Shown in pieces: positions 7,166 to 14,004 of a stretch of 16,319 nucleotides of DNA. The position numbers were made by a program, and so were the translations under genes. The stretch covers positions 1-16,319 of the forward strand of contig JAGXNZ010000158.1 in assembly GCA_019894655.1 (NCBI GenBank). Direction: 5' to 3'. The first letter of the stretch is position 1; every line of letters begins with the position of its first letter. Under the pieces are notes generated by a model. That model was not told where the DNA came from and did not search any database. It saw nothing but the letters and a program-made list of their open reading frames with translations. Source of the DNA: Promethearchaeota archaeon (GTDB taxonomy: Archaea > Asgardarchaeota > Lokiarchaeia > Sigynarchaeales > SOKP01).

Positions 7166-8380
7166 TTACTCAGTTTCTAAAATTGTTGCAACCCCTTGAC
7201 CTCCACCAATACATGCCGTAGCGAGCCCGTATCGCCCTTTTTCCTTATTCAAGATTCTAGCAAGAGTGCCAATTAATCTTACTCCCGTTGCACCTAATGG
7301 ATGTCCTAAAGCGATTGCTCCTCCTTTAATGTTTATGCGTTGTAGGTCTATATCTAAATTTTTCCTTGCAAACAAGGGCACGATGGCGAAAGCTTCGTTG
7401 ATCTCCCAAAAATCAATATCTTGAACACTCAAATTTAATTTATTTAGTGCTTTTTTACTAGCTGGAACTGGACCAGATCCCATAATTCCGGGATTTACTC
7501 CCGTCCAAGAGATTGATCTTATTGTTGCTAAAGGTTTAATGCCTAACGCCTCTGACTTTGTTCTTGACATTAATACGCAGCATCCCGCTCCAGTGTTAAG
7601 GGGTGAGCTATTACCTGCAGTTATTTGTGGCATCTCATTAATCCCTTTAGATACTAACTTTAAATTAGCCATGGTTTCAATATTTGATCCTTCTCTAATT
7701 GATTGATCGTATTTAATTATCGTTTTTGATCCATCTGGCTTTATTCCATCAATAGGGAGTATTTCTCCGTCAAAATACCCATCATTACGAGCTCTTGCTG
7801 CCTTTTGATGAGATTCAAGGCTAAAACGATCCATGTCAGTTCTTGTTATATCCTGATTTTGTTCCCATAATTTTTGAGCGGTTTGTAACATTGAAAATCC
7901 AGTATCCAAATCATATTTTGCATGGTTAGGATAATGACGAATATCTGCTAATTCAATATGTTTCATCGTTAAATCAGTTCCTCTTGGTATACGAGTCATA
8001 TGTTCCATTCCAGCAGCCAGAACGATATCAGCATTACCAGTCATGATTTCCATCGCGCCAATATGAACGCTAGACATTGACGATCCACATTGCCGATCAA
8101 CTCCCATTGCTGCAACACTTATAGGAAGTTCAGCCAGAAAGAGAGGGTGACGCCCTCCATATAGAAAGTTTTCTTTTACTTGATTCGCACATCCTACGAT
8201 GAGTTCATCTATCTCCGAGGAGTCAAATTCTGCTCTACTGACTAACTTTTTTAAGACTAATGAAAGCAATCTGTCTGCTGAAATTTGATGAAATACATCC
8301 CTTTCAGGTTGATTAGGGCGACTTCGAGAGAATGGAGTTCTTAAATAGTCAATTATTACACATTCTTCTAATTCTCCCAT
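7166..8380 (-). CDS. Acetyl-CoA C-acyltransferase (thiolase)
   Basis: This 404-residue thiolase has the full set of family residues: acyl-accepting Cys98 (DRQCGSS), NEAFA (328-332), His360 (GGAIALGHPLG) and the general base Cys390 (CIGGGQG). Thiolases of this type split 3-ketoacyl-CoA with CoA, or condense two acetyl-CoA. Length and the long N-terminal helical segment fit the degradative/biosynthetic thiolase group rather than the archaeal HMG-linked acetoacetyl-CoA thiolases. Next to AbfD the likely task is cleavage of acetoacetyl-CoA derived from crotonyl-CoA, but chain length cannot be read from sequence. The loop usually reading NSSQxSDGA is NSSPLNTGA (257-265). The ATG at 8378-8380 is the start; an in-frame TGA lies just upstream. 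It shares an upstream element with abfD and is probably transcribed separately but in concert with it. Confidence 0.93.
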   Translation of the reverse strand: MGELEECVIIDYLRTPFSRSRPNQPERDVFHQISADRLLSLVLKKLVSRAEFDSSEIDELIVGCANQVKENFLYGGRHPLFLAELPISVAAMGVDRQCGSSMSSVHIGAMEIMTGNADIVLAAGMEHMTRIPRGTDLTMKHIELADIRHYPNHAKYDLDTGFSMLQTAQKLWEQNQDITRTDMDRFSLESHQKAARARNDGYFDGEILPIDGIKPDGSKTIIKYDQSIREGSNIETMANLKLVSKGINEMPQITAGNSSPLNTGAGCCVLMSRTKSEALGIKPLATIRSISWTGVNPGIMGSGPVPASKKALNKLNLSVQDIDFWEINEAFAIVPLFARKNLDIDLQRINIKGGAIALGHPLGATGVRLIGTLARILNKEKGRYGLATACIGGGQGVATILETE

Positions 8381-8456
8381 TTTATTTCAACTCACTTGCC
8401 AATAAATTCTGGTTCTTTTTTATCATTAATAGCACTTATTCTCCAATTTTGGTTTC

Positions 8457-8520
8457 AATTAGATAAATTTCTCTTGGTTATTAAAAATGATTCTAATATT
8501 TGTTAACTCGTTTATTGTTT
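8457..8520 (-). promoter_or_regulatory. 64-bp upstream element, thiolase copy
   Basis: Second copy of the element found before abfD, ungapped over 64 bases. It ends 76 bases before the thiolase ATG. If the TATA-like AAATTTAT inside it (about 8462-8469) is used, the thiolase message would have a leader of about 60 bases, in which I see no structure. Confidence 0.55.
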
Positions 8521-8535
8521 ACATATTAATTAAAT

Positions 8536-9639
8536 TTATTTTCTTATTACCCAGAACTTTATTCCTTTTTCTTTTATAAATTCCGCTTTTGTAAATGGAG
8601 TTGAATCTAAAAATGTTTTGAAAGTTTTTTCATTGTAAAATCGTGATGAACCTGCTTCAGAAAACTTATGTGTAATATCATATAGCTTAAATGGTTCCTT
8701 AGGAGCAAAAGTATCGGGAACCACACTCTCTCCTATAAGCAAGATTCCTTTATCATTTAACAACAAATATAAATCCTTGAAAAGTTGTCTCCTATATTTT
8801 TCGTTTGGATTCATCTCATGAAGAACTTGATTTAATATAATTAAATTAAACTTATCTTTAGTGTTGCGAGCATATTCATTAGTGGATATTTTATAAATCT
8901 TAATCCTTTCATTCCATTTATTTTGATCTACTAATTTTTGTGCAAATTTTATTCCATTGGGGTCAATATCGGTTCCTACAAATCGAGCTTTTTCATATAC
9001 TTTAGCCCATGTTTCAATATTAAATCCATAACCACATCCTACTTCGAGAATGCTGCCTTGCTTATTCAAGTTTTTACAAAAATCTGTAAAAGATTTAGTG
9101 AATATTTTTTCAATTAATTTTCCAAATCTTCTGCTCCTCTCTTGTAAATCTTTAACGACATCACCAGGCAATTTAAGAAGGTCCATCGTTTTACCTGTTT
9201 TAAAATTTTTCAACATAATTTCCTGAGCTAGAGCAATATTATAAAAGGCTCCAAGAGTTCCCCCAATATAAGAAATGTGATTATGATCTATTAGCAAATC
9301 ATACACAAAAGGAGCTGTTTTTAAACTTTTTTTGTTCAAATCATCTATTTCAAACAAACCACATTCAAGTGCCAAATGGAGCCAAGCATCTAGGTAAATG
9401 ACATCAAGATTTAACCTTTCAGCAAGCTCATCAAGAGTAAATTTAGCCACATTATATATATCTGCTTTTGATATTGATTTGGTTTTTTCATAAAGATAAT
9501 CAAAAATCCCTAATTTCCTACCTATCCCAATTAAGATGATAGTATTAAACCCATAAAGACTATCTATAGCAAATTTTTTGATTTGGTCTTTTATTGAAAT
9601 TTCTGCCCTATCTTGATTATTCCTTGAAATCTCTTCCAC
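8536..9639 (-). CDS. Class I SAM-dependent methyltransferase with N-terminal helical/winged-helix domain
   Basis: The C-terminal half (about 190-367) is a Rossmann methyltransferase: motif I LEVGCGYG (198-205) binds S-adenosylmethionine, and Asp224 in GTDIDPNG ends strand 2 where the ribose is held. The N-terminal half (about 20-115) looks like the dimerisation/winged-helix domain of O-methyltransferases, with GIGRKLGIFDYL (38-49). The substrate is unknown; members of this architecture act on small molecules such as phenols or quinone-like compounds. The annotated start is GTG 9637-9639 inside AAAAGGTGG. The gene is divergent from the second acyl-CoA dehydrogenase with 133 bases between them, and its end lies 155 bases before the thiolase start. 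Nothing ties it clearly to the CoA genes around it. Confidence 0.85.
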   Translation of the reverse strand: MEEISRNNQDRAEISIKDQIKKFAIDSLYGFNTIILIGIGRKLGIFDYLYEKTKSISKADIYNVAKFTLDELAERLNLDVIYLDAWLHLALECGLFEIDDLNKKSLKTAPFVYDLLIDHNHISYIGGTLGAFYNIALAQEIMLKNFKTGKTMDLLKLPGDVVKDLQERSRRFGKLIEKIFTKSFTDFCKNLNKQGSILEVGCGYGFNIETWAKVYEKARFVGTDIDPNGIKFAQKLVDQNKWNERIKIYKISTNEYARNTKDKFNLIILNQVLHEMNPNEKYRRQLFKDLYLLLNDKGILLIGESVVPDTFAPKEPFKLYDITHKFSEAGSSRFYNEKTFKTFLDSTPFTKAEFIKEKGIKFWVIRK

Positions 9640-9663
9640 CTTTTATTTAAATGTTCCTTAAAT

Positions 9664-9696
9664 TTATTCGAATAATAAAACTTAAAAATTATTCGA
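9664..9696. promoter_or_regulatory. Palindrome and half-site in the divergent promoter region
   Basis: A perfect 12-bp palindrome, TTATTCGAATAA (9664-9675), is followed by a repeated half, TTATTCGA (9689-9696), with the CG centres 25 bases apart. It sits between the divergent methyltransferase and acyl-CoA dehydrogenase genes, so a dimeric regulator could act on both. AT-rich DNA makes such palindromes fairly common. Confidence 0.25.
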
Positions 9697-9760
9697 TTCT
9701 ACTAGAAATCACCATAGTTTAAGTGATTCATATTCTAAAAAAAATAAAAATTTCATTAAA

Positions 9761-9765
9761 AAGGT
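9761..9765 (+). promoter_or_regulatory. Ribosome binding site of the second acyl-CoA dehydrogenase
   Basis: AAGGT, within AAAAAGGTAAAA, lies seven bases before the ATG at 9773. It indicates a leadered message and supports this start. Confidence 0.5.
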
Positions 9766-9772
9766 AAAATAA

Positions 9773-10957
9773 ATGAGTTTAAAATTTACTGAAGAACAAG
9801 AAATGATTCGGGAAAGCGTAAGAGAATTTGCACAAAGTAAAATTGCACCTATTGCGCTTGAAATGGAAAATACTAAAGAGATTCCGAAAGATGTAGTAAA
9901 AGGAATGGCAGAATTAGGACTTATGGCATGTACTGCAGATGAAAAGTATGGTGGTCCGGGATTAGATGCGGTAACTGCTGGGGTGATCGCAGAAGAATTA
10001 GCAAAGGCAGACTGTACTGGTTCCACTTGTGTTTTTTACTTGGTTCCCGCATCCTGGGGTTTTCTTTTGAATAAATACGGAACAGAAGAAGCAAAACAAG
10101 AAATATTTCCTAAGGTTGTTTCGGGAGAGTGGTTCCTTGGTATCGCAACAACAGAAAGTGATGCAGGTTCTGACGTAGTTGGCACCAAAACTACAATAAA
10201 GCCAGATGGTGATGATTATATCGTAAATGGTGAAAAAATGTATATAAGTGGAGTGCGAGAAGCGGTTACGGGGGGTGGAGGGCACATTACGATTGCTCAT
10301 CAGACACCTGAACTTGGATCAAGAGGGATGACGACGTTTTATTTACCATTAACGGATAAGGGAATTACTCCAACGTATCTAGATGATTTAGGTCGAGAAG
10401 GGATTTCTTGTGGCGGTTTTACAATAGATAATGTAAAAATCCCTAAACATTACATATTAGGAGAAGAAAATAAGGGATTCCATATAATCCATGAAGGATA
10501 TGAGTACGCAAGAGCATTAATTGCGGTGATTTGTGCCGCTGCTGGCTTGAAATCGTTAGAAAACGGAATAAATTACATTAAAGAACGGAAATCATTTGGA
10601 AAACCTTTAGCACAATACCAAGAAATTAATTTTAGATTAGCTGAACATTACACTAGATTAAATATGTTAAGAGATTTAGGTTATAAAGCGCTAAAGAGCA
10701 TTGATTTAGAAAATGAAGGCAAATTAGGTAGATTCGAAACAAGTAAAGTTGTTGCAATGGCTAAAATGTTTTGTTCTGATTGGGCTTGCGATGCTATTAA
10801 TGATGTTATGCAATGGCAGGGTGCTTTTGGGTACTCACGAGAATGTAAAGACCAAGCTGCATGGAGAGCCGTTAGATCATTTTCCCTCGCTGAAGGAACA
10901 AAAGAAATAATGAAGATGATTGTAGCTAGAGAAGTTCTTGGTAAAAAGCAATATTAA
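9773..10957 (+). CDS. Acyl-CoA dehydrogenase (ETF-linked, butyryl-CoA-dehydrogenase-like)
   Basis: Complete 394-residue member of the family. It has the N-terminal helical domain (TEEQEMIRESVREFA), the flavin loop TTESDAGSD (126-134), the beta domain, and a C-terminal domain with the arginine-containing ERKSFGKPLAQYQ (271-283). The catalytic base is at the standard place, Glu374 in LAEGT; the IVD-type alternative position is Ala (YEYARAL, 243-249), so this enzyme differs in active-site type from the one at the left edge. It is followed by etfB and etfA on the same strand, so it most likely oxidises or reduces a short-chain acyl-CoA (butyryl/crotonyl-CoA is a natural guess next to AbfD) with this ETF as partner. 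Substrate specificity cannot be shown. A glycine-rich stretch VTGGGGHI (165-172) in the beta domain is notable. Confidence 0.93.
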   Translation: MSLKFTEEQEMIRESVREFAQSKIAPIALEMENTKEIPKDVVKGMAELGLMACTADEKYGGPGLDAVTAGVIAEELAKADCTGSTCVFYLVPASWGFLLNKYGTEEAKQEIFPKVVSGEWFLGIATTESDAGSDVVGTKTTIKPDGDDYIVNGEKMYISGVREAVTGGGGHITIAHQTPELGSRGMTTFYLPLTDKGITPTYLDDLGREGISCGGFTIDNVKIPKHYILGEENKGFHIIHEGYEYARALIAVICAAAGLKSLENGINYIKERKSFGKPLAQYQEINFRLAEHYTRLNMLRDLGYKALKSIDLENEGKLGRFETSKVVAMAKMFCSDWACDAINDVMQWQGAFGYSRECKDQAAWRAVRSFSLAEGTKEIMKMIVAREVLGKKQY

Positions 10958-10962
10958 TTAAC

Positions 10963-10977
10963 TTTTTTTATATTTTT
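10963..10977 (+). terminator. T-tract between acyl-CoA dehydrogenase and etfB
   Basis: A run of seven T and another of five T begin six bases after the dehydrogenase stop. They may end part of the transcripts, giving a different level of dehydrogenase and ETF, or may be incidental in this 86-base AT-rich gap. Confidence 0.3.
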
Positions 10978-11043
10978 AATATCATTCTTTAACTCTTAAA
11001 ATGTAGTGATTAATTTTTTAATCTAAATTTAATTTAATAGAAT

Positions 11044-11838
11044 ATGAGATTTATTGTATGCGTAAAGCAAGTTCCCGATACAACTGAAGTAAAAATTGAT
11101 CCTGAAACGAACACATTAAAAAGAGAGGGGGTACCTAGCATATTGAACCCTTTTGATCAGTTCGCACTTGAAGAAGCTATTAAGATTAAACAAGAAGATG
11201 ATGAGATTATTGTTATTTCAATGGGACCACCTCAGGCTAAAAGAGCATTATTGAAGTGTCTTGCATTAGGAGCAGATAAAGCAATCTTGCTTACTGATAA
11301 AGCTTTTGCTGGTGCTGATACTTGGGCAACATCTTATACTCTTACCCAGTGTATCAAGAAAATTGGTGATTTTGATGCCATTTTTTGTGGTTTACAAGCC
11401 ATTGATGGAGACACTGCTCAAGTAGGTCCTGAAATTGCTGCTCAATTAGGTATACCTCAAATTACATATGTCGAGAGTATTGAAAAAGTAGAAGGAAAAA
11501 AAATGACTGCAAAAGTTCAAACTGATGATGGATATAAAATCGTAGAAGCAAGACTTCCAGTACTAATAACAGGAATAACTCCATCATCATTTGAACCAAC
11601 TAATCCTCCCATGATGAGTATAATAAAAGCAAATAAAAAACCGTTTTCTACGTGGACTATTGATGATCTAGGGGGCAACAGCAATAATTATGGATTGAAT
11701 GGTTCATTAACCGAAGTTATTAAAGTATATTCACCTCCTGTAAGACAACAAGGTATTATTATTGAAGAGGAGGAACCTGAAGCTGCAGTTAAAAAATTAG
11801 TTGAATTATTATCTAAAGATAAGGTGATTTATTTTTGA
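11044..11838 (+). CDS. etfB: Electron transfer flavoprotein, beta subunit
   Basis: The 264-residue product opens with MRFIVCVKQVPDT, typical of EtfB/FixA. NPFDQFALEEA (35-45) follows, and the nucleotide-binding loop is AIDGDTAQVGP (119-129). The second nucleotide is AMP in classical ETFs and FAD in electron-bifurcating ones. The resemblance to clostridial and FixA-type EtfB, together with the ferredoxin-bearing EtfA partner, favours a bifurcating type, but this is inference. The gene lies 86 bases after the acyl-CoA dehydrogenase and its stop TGA overlaps the TTG start of etfA (TTGA). The ribosome binding site of etfA is inside its last codons, so the two subunits are translationally coupled. 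The ATG has no evident Shine-Dalgarno sequence of its own. Confidence 0.95.
   Translation: MRFIVCVKQVPDTTEVKIDPETNTLKREGVPSILNPFDQFALEEAIKIKQEDDEIIVISMGPPQAKRALLKCLALGADKAILLTDKAFAGADTWATSYTLTQCIKKIGDFDAIFCGLQAIDGDTAQVGPEIAAQLGIPQITYVESIEKVEGKKMTAKVQTDDGYKIVEARLPVLITGITPSSFEPTNPPMMSIIKANKKPFSTWTIDDLGGNSNNYGLNGSLTEVIKVYSPPVRQQGIIIEEEEPEAAVKKLVELLSKDKVIYF
11821..11828 (+). promoter_or_regulatory. Strong ribosome binding site of etfA inside etfB
   Basis: AAGGTGAT matches the complement of the 3' end of archaeal 16S rRNA (AGGAGGUGAU) over most of its length and sits six bases before the TTG codon at 11835. It decides the etfA start and keeps the ferredoxin domain in the protein. Confidence 0.7.
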
Positions 11839-13028
11839 TAACAGTGGACAAGGAAAAATGCACTGGTTGTGGATTATGTGAAAAATCTTGTCCATTTGGA
11901 GCAATAATAATAGTGGAAAAAATTGCTGTAATAGGAGATGAATGTACTCTTTGTGGGGCCTGTGTTGAACAATGCAATTTAAAAGCTATATCTATCCAAC
12001 GGAAAAAACTTAAAGATGTTGACTTATCCAAATATCAAGATGTGTGGATAGTTGTAGAAATAAGAGATGATAATGTAAGAAATGTATCTTTTGAATTATT
12101 AGGCAAAGCAATAGAGCTCGCGGATGAGTTAAAACAAGATCCATGCGTACTACTTATAGGAAATAATGTAAAAAGATTCACACAAGATTTTTCCAATCGG
12201 GGTGCTAAAAAAATTTATGTAGCTGAACATGAAGATCTTAAAGATTATCATACCGAAACATTTTCTTCTGTTATCACAGGAATAATTTCAAAACATAAGC
12301 CAAATATTGTTTTATATCCCGCAACTATATCTGGAAGAGACTTAGCACCAAGAGTAGCGGCAACTCTAGAATTAGGACTTACTGCTGATTGTACGGGTTT
12401 GTCTATACGAGATGGAATGTTATTGCAAACAAGACCAGCATTTGGTGGAAACATAATGGCAGATATTATATGCCCTATTTCTCGACCACAAATGGCAACG
12501 GTTAGACCTAATGTTATGGAATTAGCATCAATTAAAGACAATGGGAATGCTGAAATCATAGAAATACCGGTAAATGTAGACCTTCAAGCTTTAAAGATAA
12601 AAACCAAAGAAGTAATCAATGCACCCAAGCTTGAATGTGGTCTTCCCGTTTGCGAGGCAGATGTAATCGTTTCTGGAGGAAGAGGGGTTGGATCTAAGGA
12701 GAATTTTAAGATACTCGAAGATTTAGCAAACGTTTTAAAAGGAGCTGTAGGAGCAAGTAGAGCAGCAGTTGATTTAGGGTGGATTCCTAAATCACAACAA
12801 GTAGGACAGAGTGGAACTACAGTTTCTCCAAAAATTTATATTGCGTGTGGAATATCAGGAACGATCCAACATTTAGTTGGAATGAAAAGTAGCGATATAA
12901 TCATAGCGATAAATAAAGATTCTAAAGCTCCGATATTCGATGTAGCAAATTATGGGATTGTAGGTGATCTGTGTGAGGTCGTACCTATATTAACCGAAGC
13001 GTTAAAGAAAAAATTATCTGAAACTTAA
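11835..13028 (+). CDS. etfA: Electron transfer flavoprotein, alpha subunit, with N-terminal two-[4Fe-4S] ferredoxin domain
   Basis: Of 397 residues, the first 55 or so form a bacterial-type ferredoxin: Cys9, 12, 15, 19 (CTGCGLCEKSCP) and Cys37, 40, 43, 47 (CTLCGACVEQCN), enough for two [4Fe-4S] clusters. The EtfA proper begins near residue 65, and the C-terminal FAD domain shows GGRGVGS (281-287), GASRAAVDLGW (306-316), QVGQSGTTVSP (322-332) and GISGTIQHLVG (339-349), all typical. The same fusion is known in CarE of the caffeyl-CoA reductase complex of Acetobacterium woodii, where the ETF takes part in electron bifurcation to ferredoxin. With the dehydrogenase and EtfB it probably forms a cytoplasmic complex linking acyl-CoA, NADH and ferredoxin; that function is inferred. 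The start is TTG, overlapping the etfB stop. Confidence 0.95.
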   Translation: MITVDKEKCTGCGLCEKSCPFGAIIIVEKIAVIGDECTLCGACVEQCNLKAISIQRKKLKDVDLSKYQDVWIVVEIRDDNVRNVSFELLGKAIELADELKQDPCVLLIGNNVKRFTQDFSNRGAKKIYVAEHEDLKDYHTETFSSVITGIISKHKPNIVLYPATISGRDLAPRVAATLELGLTADCTGLSIRDGMLLQTRPAFGGNIMADIICPISRPQMATVRPNVMELASIKDNGNAEIIEIPVNVDLQALKIKTKEVINAPKLECGLPVCEADVIVSGGRGVGSKENFKILEDLANVLKGAVGASRAAVDLGWIPKSQQVGQSGTTVSPKIYIACGISGTIQHLVGMKSSDIIIAINKDSKAPIFDVANYGIVGDLCEVVPILTEALKKKLSET

Positions 13029-13039
13029 TAGAATTATTT

Positions 13040-13081
13040 CACTCTTTTTATTATTTTTTTTATTAGTATTTTCATTTTTTT
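13040..13081 (+). terminator. T-rich terminator after etfA
   Basis: Several T runs (including seven T near 13054-13060 and another run near 13075-13081) follow the etfA stop. They extend into the 3' end of the convergent QueG-like gene. A U-tract archaeal terminator is likely. Confidence 0.5.
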
Positions 13082-13725
13082 CCTATAGGACAAACGTCAA
13101 TACAAATATTACACCAAATCACGGTATTTTCTGATAATTTATTTACGTTCTTCAAGCAATAAGTAAGGCATAATTCTTTGTTATACTTGCCCTCCTCTAA
13201 AGCACCAGCAGGACAAGAGTTAAGGCAAAGGGTGCAATTTTCACAATATTCACTCTCGTAAATAGGTGTTCCATGCGATAATTCTACATTGGCTACTAAA
13301 GCTCTTAATCTCACTTGAGATCCAAAAGATTTTGTGATTAAGAGATTATTTTTTCCTATTAGACCTACTCCAGCTAGAGCAGCAGCATCTTTTAAGTATA
13401 ATCCTGGTTCATAAGGGATAATTTTTGACTTGAATCCTTTTTTGGCTAAAAAACTTTTGATTTGATGACATTGGTTTACTAAAATTGAATCAGCAAAGTG
13501 TAGACTTTTTCCTTTTTTCTCATCCCTACACCAAGCATCTAGATTTACATCGTATAAATGCATCCCAATTACAATAACAGTTTTAGCGTTCTCGAGATAT
13601 GATTCTGGCCTATTCTCCTTATTAAATTTATTGAAATGAATTGGATCTCCAAATCCTATAAAGTCTATGCCCAATTTATCACAATAAGCAATGAGTTCAT
13701 CAGTGAGTTCTTTATTCGCTACCAT
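13072..13725 (-). CDS. Short QueG-like double-[4Fe-4S]-cluster protein
   Basis: The 217-residue protein resembles the core of epoxyqueuosine reductase (QueG) and related proteins. The conserved AGVGLIGKNNLLI segment is at 118-130. The first cluster motif is Cys161, 164, 167 with Cys171 (CENCTLCLNSCP). The second is Cys205, 208, 212 (WCNICIDVCP), with Cys186 or Cys190 completing it. It is much shorter than bacterial QueG (about 310-390) and lacks the C-terminal repeat region. The QueG motif with the catalytic Asp (VDSxP) reads PYEPG here, so the epoxide-reducing chemistry is doubtful. Archaea usually make archaeosine rather than use the epoxyqueuosine step, so a different redox or cobalamin-linked role is likely but unknown. 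ATG start without a ribosome binding site. It converges on etfA, with 43 bases between the stops. Confidence 0.75.
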   Translation of the reverse strand: MVANKELTDELIAYCDKLGIDFIGFGDPIHFNKFNKENRPESYLENAKTVIVIGMHLYDVNLDAWCRDEKKGKSLHFADSILVNQCHQIKSFLAKKGFKSKIIPYEPGLYLKDAAALAGVGLIGKNNLLITKSFGSQVRLRALVANVELSHGTPIYESEYCENCTLCLNSCPAGALEEGKYNKELCLTYCLKNVNKLSENTVIWCNICIDVCPIGKK

Positions 13726-14004
13726 AATTTCGATTTAAGTTTATAGTTTATTTTTAAGAAATTGGATTTTTATTTTTTTTTCATTTAAACGAACTATATT
13801 TTGTAAAATGCTCTGTAAAAAATGTTCCTTAAAATTATCTATGTAAATTTTTAATTTAATATAAAGTGAAACCAAATAACTTATACCGATTTTTAATGAA
13901 AGATTAAGCTAACGCAATTAATAATTTATCCAGTTAATAAATAAGCTTAAAAATTGTTATTCGTTATCAATATGTTAAGAATATAAAAGAAGATAAGTAC
14001 ATTT
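13726..14004. other. Intergenic region between divergent QueG-like gene and carA
   Basis: This is the largest gap in the window, about 280 bases, strongly AT-rich. I see no tRNA, small ORF or riboswitch. It holds an inverted repeat (TTAAGCT 13904-13910 and AGCTTAA 13944-13950), a repeated GTTAT in GTTATTCGTTATC (13955-13967) and the carA TATA box. These could be regulatory sites for pyrimidine or arginine control, but none is recognisable as a known operator. Confidence 0.35.
13980..13988 (+). promoter_or_regulatory. TATA box of carA
   Basis: AATATAAAA is centred 27 bases before ATG 14011 and 21 before TTG 14005. The usual archaeal distance puts the transcription start at about 14009-14011, so the message would be leaderless from the ATG at 14011. 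Confidence 0.5.

Noticed and set aside
9709..10300. Minus-strand open frames of about 100 codons over the start of the acyl-CoA dehydrogenase
   Set aside because: They lie opposite a well-supported gene, overlap each other and show no domain; they are shadows of its codon pattern.
12248..12559. Minus-strand frame of 103 codons inside etfA
   Set aside because: Antisense to the conserved ETF domain; no ribosome binding site or motif.
13726..14004. Possible riboswitch or small RNA before carA
   Set aside because: Only a 7-bp inverted repeat is visible, it lies upstream of the predicted transcription start, and the message looks leaderless.
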